Assembly: GCA_021776145.1 (NCBI GenBank)
Contig: JAJFGM010000434.1
Span: forward strand, 1-8,474
Length of the DNA stretch: 8,474 bases
Origin: Kiloniellaceae bacterium
Lineage (GTDB): Bacteria; Pseudomonadota; Alphaproteobacteria; Kiloniellales; Kiloniellaceae
Direction of reading: 5' to 3'
Position numbers and translations under genes: made by a program. The notes under the pieces were generated by a model. The model saw nothing but the letters and a program-made list of their open reading frames with translations, did not search any database and was not told the DNA's origin. Positions 5,994 to 8,474 of the stretch are shown in pieces. Numbering within the stretch: position 1 is the stretch's first letter; each line of letters starts with the position of its first letter.

Positions 5994-6587
5994 TCAATCC
6001 GAGGGTCTGAAGAGGTCGTAGCTATTGGTCTCGGCATTGAACATAACCCGTTTGGGCATGGCCTCGAACCCGTGTCCGTACATATGCAGGTTCATGTTGA
6101 CCCGGCCACCGTCGATCCTAATGGCATGGAAGTCATCGGGCATCAGGCAAATGCCCGTGCCCGGTCGCACGGTAAACTCGCGTATTTTGCGCAGCGGCCC
6201 GCGTCGGCTGTCTGAGTGGCCGTTCGTCGAAGGTCCGTCGTTCTCGGGCTCGAAAAAAGTGTTGTGTTCCGCGCCACGCAATCCCACAACGACAGCCCAG
6301 GTGGTGTGGTTATGCGGCGGCGTCTCGACAAAACTGTCGCAGCGATCCAGGTAGAGCGCAAAGCGCTGGTCGGGATCTATGGACAGACAGTGAATGCGGT
6401 CGCCACCGTCGCTACCCTCGGGCGGAAACTCGGATTCCGGAAAAAGCCGGCGCTGCCCCGCCAGTTGCACAAGCTCCCCGCGTATGGCATCGAGCGCTTC
6501 GCAGGTCACCCCCATCTCGCGCTCGATCGCACGAATGCGAGCAACGGCCAACTCGACCGCCTTGGCCCGCTCTTTGGCGATTCTCAT
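5994..6587 (-). CDS. Cupin thiol dioxygenase (cysteine dioxygenase family)
   Basis: 197-residue protein of the cysteine dioxygenase/3-mercaptopropionate dioxygenase family: mononuclear iron enzymes that use O2 to turn a thiol into a sulfinate. The iron triad is visible: His92 and His94 in TPPHNHTTW, and His154 in MPDDFHAIR. NLHMYGHGFEAM (166-177) carries the second-shell His168 and Tyr170; the Ser of the usual Ser-His-Tyr set is Asn166 here. The position of the mammalian crosslinking Cys93 is Val99, so no Cys-Tyr crosslink, as in most bacterial members. RGAEHNTFFEPEN (104-116) is the typical cupin strand after the first motif. About 60 residues of charged helix precede the cupin. ATG at 6587 has a GGGGGA ribosome site six bases upstream. 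Whether cysteine, 3-mercaptopropionate or another thiol is oxidised cannot be decided from sequence; the neighbouring rhodanese gene fits sulfur metabolism. A weak 6-bp stem (6628-6633 with 6638-6643) lies in the gap to folK. Confidence 0.87.
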   Translation of the reverse strand: MRIAKERAKAVELAVARIRAIEREMGVTCEALDAIRGELVQLAGQRRLFPESEFPPEGSDGGDRIHCLSIDPDQRFALYLDRCDSFVETPPHNHTTWAVVVGLRGAEHNTFFEPENDGPSTNGHSDSRRGPLRKIREFTVRPGTGICLMPDDFHAIRIDGGRVNMNLHMYGHGFEAMPKRVMFNAETNSYDLFRPSD

Positions 6588-6678
6588 AGATCGTCCCCCG
6601 AAGCGATAGATGTCAATCGATCGGAATTCGGCCCCCAGGCCGACCGAAACGGCAGCGGCATAGAAAGCACCAAACAGC

Positions 6679-7176
6679 TCATTCGTCCATAACTTCCGTC
6701 ATCTGGTCCGCCGCAAGCTCAGCGATCATCTCATCGATCACGGCACCGCTGGCGGGATGACGCCACCGCGGCGCCAGATCGGCGAGCGGCAGCAAAACGA
6801 ACGCCCGCTCATGCATACGCGGATGCGGCAGGGTCAAGCCGGACCCGGCGGCCGTCACCTTGCCGTGGTAGTCAATCAGGTCGAGGTCGACAATGCGCGC
6901 CGCGTTGGGCAGCGAGCGAACCCGCCCGAAGTCTTCCTCGACGGCATGAAGAAGTTGCAGCAGGGCCTCGGGATCGAGGTCGCTTTCGATTTCCGCGACG
7001 GCATTGACAAACCAAGGCTGATCCGAGGCCGGGACCGGCGCGCTGCGATACCAGCGCGAGCAGCGCCGAAGGGCGCCGCCGCGGGACTCCAGCGCCGCGA
7101 GGGCGGCTTCGAGCGTCGCTCGCGGGCCGCCGAAACGCCGGCTGGGCAGGTTGCCACCGAGAGCTATGTAAATCAC
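6679..7176 (-). CDS. folK: 6-hydroxymethyl-7,8-dihydropterin pyrophosphokinase (HPPK)
   Basis: FolK transfers pyrophosphate from ATP to 6-hydroxymethyl-dihydropterin, the step before dihydropteroate synthase in folate synthesis; cytosolic. 165 residues, usual length. Motifs: IALGGNLP near the N-terminus (4-11), SAPVPASDQPWFVNAV (45-60, pterin and loop residues including the conserved Phe-x-Asn), NAARIVDLDLIDY (91-103) with the magnesium ligands Asp97 and Asp99, and LPHPRMHERAFVLLPLADLA (116-135). The start codon is GTG at 7176-7174, supported by AAGGA nine bases upstream; it begins the protein exactly at the first beta strand. It is the first gene of the minus-strand series, divergent from the NYN gene, and its stop lies 91 bases before the dioxygenase gene, so co-transcription with that gene is possible but unproven. 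Confidence 0.96.
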   Translation of the reverse strand: MIYIALGGNLPSRRFGGPRATLEAALAALESRGGALRRCSRWYRSAPVPASDQPWFVNAVAEIESDLDPEALLQLLHAVEEDFGRVRSLPNAARIVDLDLIDYHGKVTAAGSGLTLPHPRMHERAFVLLPLADLAPRWRHPASGAVIDEMIAELAADQMTEVMDE

Positions 7177-7210
7177 GCCTGCGTGTCCTTTAGCTGCAGT
7201 CCTTGAGCCG

Positions 7211-7238
7211 CCGCATGTTCGACATATCTATTATGCGG
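7211..7238. repeat. Dyad in the divergent spacer between folK and the NYN gene
   Basis: CCGCAT (7211-7216) is matched by ATGCGG (7233-7238) with a 16-base A/T-rich centre, within the 156-bp spacer from which folK and the NYN gene diverge. On the minus strand a TTCACA (7254-7249) lies upstream of a loose -10 (TAATAG/TAGATA) inside this dyad, a weak folK promoter candidate. On the plus strand TTGAGC (7203-7208) with TATCTA 16 bases later is an equally weak candidate for the NYN gene. An operator here could act on both directions. Confidence 0.3.
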
Positions 7239-7332
7239 AACTGGATGTTGTGAACGGCCCCGAACTCAGGTAAAGGGACCGCCTATTTTGATGACCAATT
7301 TATTTTAGTCGTGCTTTCGGAAAGGACTCCCG

Positions 7333-7953
7333 ATGAAATTCTACCCGCAGGAACGCGTCGCTCTCTTCATTGACGGCGCCAATCTCTACGCCACTGCGCG
7401 TGCTCTGGGATTTGATATCGATTACAAGCGGTTATTGGATTATTTTCAAGGTCAATGCAATCTGGTGCGGGCCTTCTATTACACGGCCATGGTCGAGGAT
7501 CAGGAGTATTCGCCGATCCGCCCGCTGGTCGATTGGCTCGACTACAACGGCTACACCATGGTGACCAAGCCGACCAAGGAGTTCACCGATGCCGCCGGCC
7601 GCCGCAAGATCAAAGGCAACATGGACATCGAACTGGCCATCGACGTCATGGAAATGGCCTCGCATCTGGAACACATCGTACTTTTTTCCGGCGACGGCGA
7701 TTTTCGGCGCCTGGTTGAAGCCGTGCAACGCAAGGGTGTCCGAGTCACCGTCATTTCGACCCTGCGTTCGCAACCCTCGATGATCGCCGACGAACTGCGC
7801 CGCCAGGCCGACGTTTTCGTCGATCTGACCGCCCTGCGTGATCAGGTCTCGCGCACCGCGGGCGACCGCGGCCGCGGTCAGACCAACACCCCGGCCGAGA
7901 CGGCCTTCGATGATTACGAAGACGACGAATACTACGAAGACGAAGCCGTGTAG
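7333..7953 (+). CDS. NYN domain (LabA/DUF88-type) putative ribonuclease
   Basis: 206-residue protein with a NYN domain, a PIN-like fold that in characterised members cuts RNA using a cluster of acidic residues and a metal. The expected residues are present: Asp14 in FIDGANL (12-18), Asp98 in KGNMDIELAIDVM (94-106), and Asp121 and Asp123 in FSGDGDF (118-124). A conserved SMIADELRRQADVFVDL segment (149-165) closes the domain. The tail after about 170 is probably disordered and ends in a strongly acidic run (DDYEDDEYYEDE, 193-204). ATG at 7333 has AAAGGA six bases upstream. The uracil-DNA glycosylase gene follows after 19 bases, so the two are likely one operon. Family members of this type are common in alphaproteobacteria but their target is not established; the cyanobacterial LabA is linked to circadian output, which should not be assumed here. 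Confidence 0.9.
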   Translation: MKFYPQERVALFIDGANLYATARALGFDIDYKRLLDYFQGQCNLVRAFYYTAMVEDQEYSPIRPLVDWLDYNGYTMVTKPTKEFTDAAGRRKIKGNMDIELAIDVMEMASHLEHIVLFSGDGDFRRLVEAVQRKGVRVTVISTLRSQPSMIADELRRQADVFVDLTALRDQVSRTAGDRGRGQTNTPAETAFDDYEDDEYYEDEAV

Positions 7954-7972
7954 CGACCCAGGCGCGAACTCC

Positions 7973-8474
7973 ATGCCGTCCGAGCCGAACCCTGTCATGA
8001 CTGTGCATGAACCTGGGCGGGATTGTCCGTTGTGCCCGCGTCTGGCCGAGTTCCGCGACCTCAATCGCGAAAAATTTCCGGCCTTTCACAACGCGCCGGT
8101 TGCCAGCTTCGGCGATACGGCGCCGGGTTTGCTGATCGTCGGCCTGGCGCCTGGGTTGAAAGGTGCCAACCAGACAGGGCGCCCCTTTACCGGCGATTAC
8201 GCTGGCGATCTTCTCTACGCGACGCTGCGCAAATTCGGCTGGTGCAATGGCGCCTACGCACGCCGCCCGGACGACGGTCTGCGGCTTACCGGTTGCCGCA
8301 TCACCAATGCCGTGCGTTGCGTACCGCCGGAAAACAAACCAACGACGGTCGAGATCCGCACCTGCCTGCCCTTCCTGCAAGCCGAAATTGCCGCACGACC
8401 GGGGCTGCGGGCGATCCTCAGCCTGGGCACGGTCTCGCATGGCGCCGTCTTGTCAGCACTGGGTCATAAAAAAA
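7973..8474 (+). CDS. Uracil-DNA glycosylase, family 5 (UdgB-like), 3' end cut by window edge
   Basis: Removes uracil and related deaminated bases from DNA to start base excision repair. 167 complete codons are visible of a usual 200-plus. Motif A reads GLAPGLKGANQTGRPFTGD (57-75); the KGANQTGRPFTGD form is typical of family 5 (UdgB), not family 4. Four cysteines match the iron-sulfur cluster pattern of families 4 and 5: Cys18 and Cys21 (CPLC), Cys116 in RCVPPENKPT, and Cys131. LSLGTVSHGAVLSALG near the cut end is the next conserved segment; the final catalytic loop lies off the right edge. The ATG at 7973 is preferred because it lies 19 bases after the NYN stop; ATG at 7997 (residue 9) is possible, and neither has a strong ribosome site. 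The domain starts around residue 17, so both starts give a complete domain. Confidence 0.93.
   Translation, partial: MPSEPNPVMTVHEPGRDCPLCPRLAEFRDLNREKFPAFHNAPVASFGDTAPGLLIVGLAPGLKGANQTGRPFTGDYAGDLLYATLRKFGWCNGAYARRPDDGLRLTGCRITNAVRCVPPENKPTTVEIRTCLPFLQAEIAARPGLRAILSLGTVSHGAVLSALGHKK

Noticed and set aside
7751..8440. 229-codon open frame on the minus strand across the NYN and glycosylase genes
   Set aside because: It spans two genes with clear family motifs on the other strand and has a low-complexity Arg-rich composition.
8023..8469. Plus-strand open frame in another phase over the glycosylase gene
   Set aside because: The correct frame from 7973 carries the iron-sulfur cysteines and motif A; this one is Arg-rich shadow.
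8468..8474. Run of A at the right edge
   Set aside because: It is in frame as lysine codons of the glycosylase and does not indicate a tail or slippage element.
1..8474. Mobile elements, CRISPR arrays, tRNA or rRNA genes, integration sites
   Set aside because: No transposase or integrase motifs, no regularly spaced repeats and no tRNA-like arms with a T-loop were seen.

Overview
The window looks like a chromosomal housekeeping stretch from an alphaproteobacterium. The GC content is high (roughly 60 % by eye). The minus-strand order folK ... rpoZ, a bifunctional RelA/SpoT-type gene, a DUF2062 membrane gene and pdxJ is the kind of order seen in that class. The long acidic tail on the RNA polymerase omega subunit also fits. 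The genus cannot be named from this sequence alone.

Layout: seven genes lie on the minus strand, read from right to left: folK (7176-6679, GTG start), a cupin thiol (cysteine-type) dioxygenase (6587-5994), a protein with four rhodanese domains (5924-4308), rpoZ (4138-3716), the (p)ppGpp synthetase/hydrolase gene (3374-1242), a DUF2062 membrane protein (1211-630) and pdxJ (623 to beyond base 1, so its 3' end is missing). Two genes run on the plus strand from a divergent spacer at 7177-7332: a NYN/LabA-type putative nuclease (7333-7953) and a family 5-type uracil-DNA glycosylase (7973 to beyond the right edge).

Transcription units, partly inferred: rpoZ appears to start its own transcript. A good sigma70-type promoter (TTGCCC, 17 bp, TATATT) lies 60 bp upstream, and a strong hairpin after the stop is a probable terminator. 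The spoT-type gene, DUF2062 and pdxJ then form a tightly spaced cluster (30 and 6 nt gaps). folK, the dioxygenase gene and the rhodanese gene are spaced 91 and 69 nt apart, with hairpins in the gaps. The NYN and glycosylase genes are 19 nt apart and are probably co-transcribed.

Functional themes: rpoZ and the (p)ppGpp gene are linked biochemically, because (p)ppGpp binds RNA polymerase at the omega/beta-prime interface and the omega N-terminus here keeps the MAR motif. folK (folate) and pdxJ (vitamin B6) are cofactor biosynthesis genes. The dioxygenase-rhodanese pair is the least conventional part: it looks like a small sulfur-handling module inserted between folK and rpoZ. Two of the four rhodanese domains have lost the catalytic cysteine. 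No mobile element, CRISPR array, tRNA or rRNA was seen.
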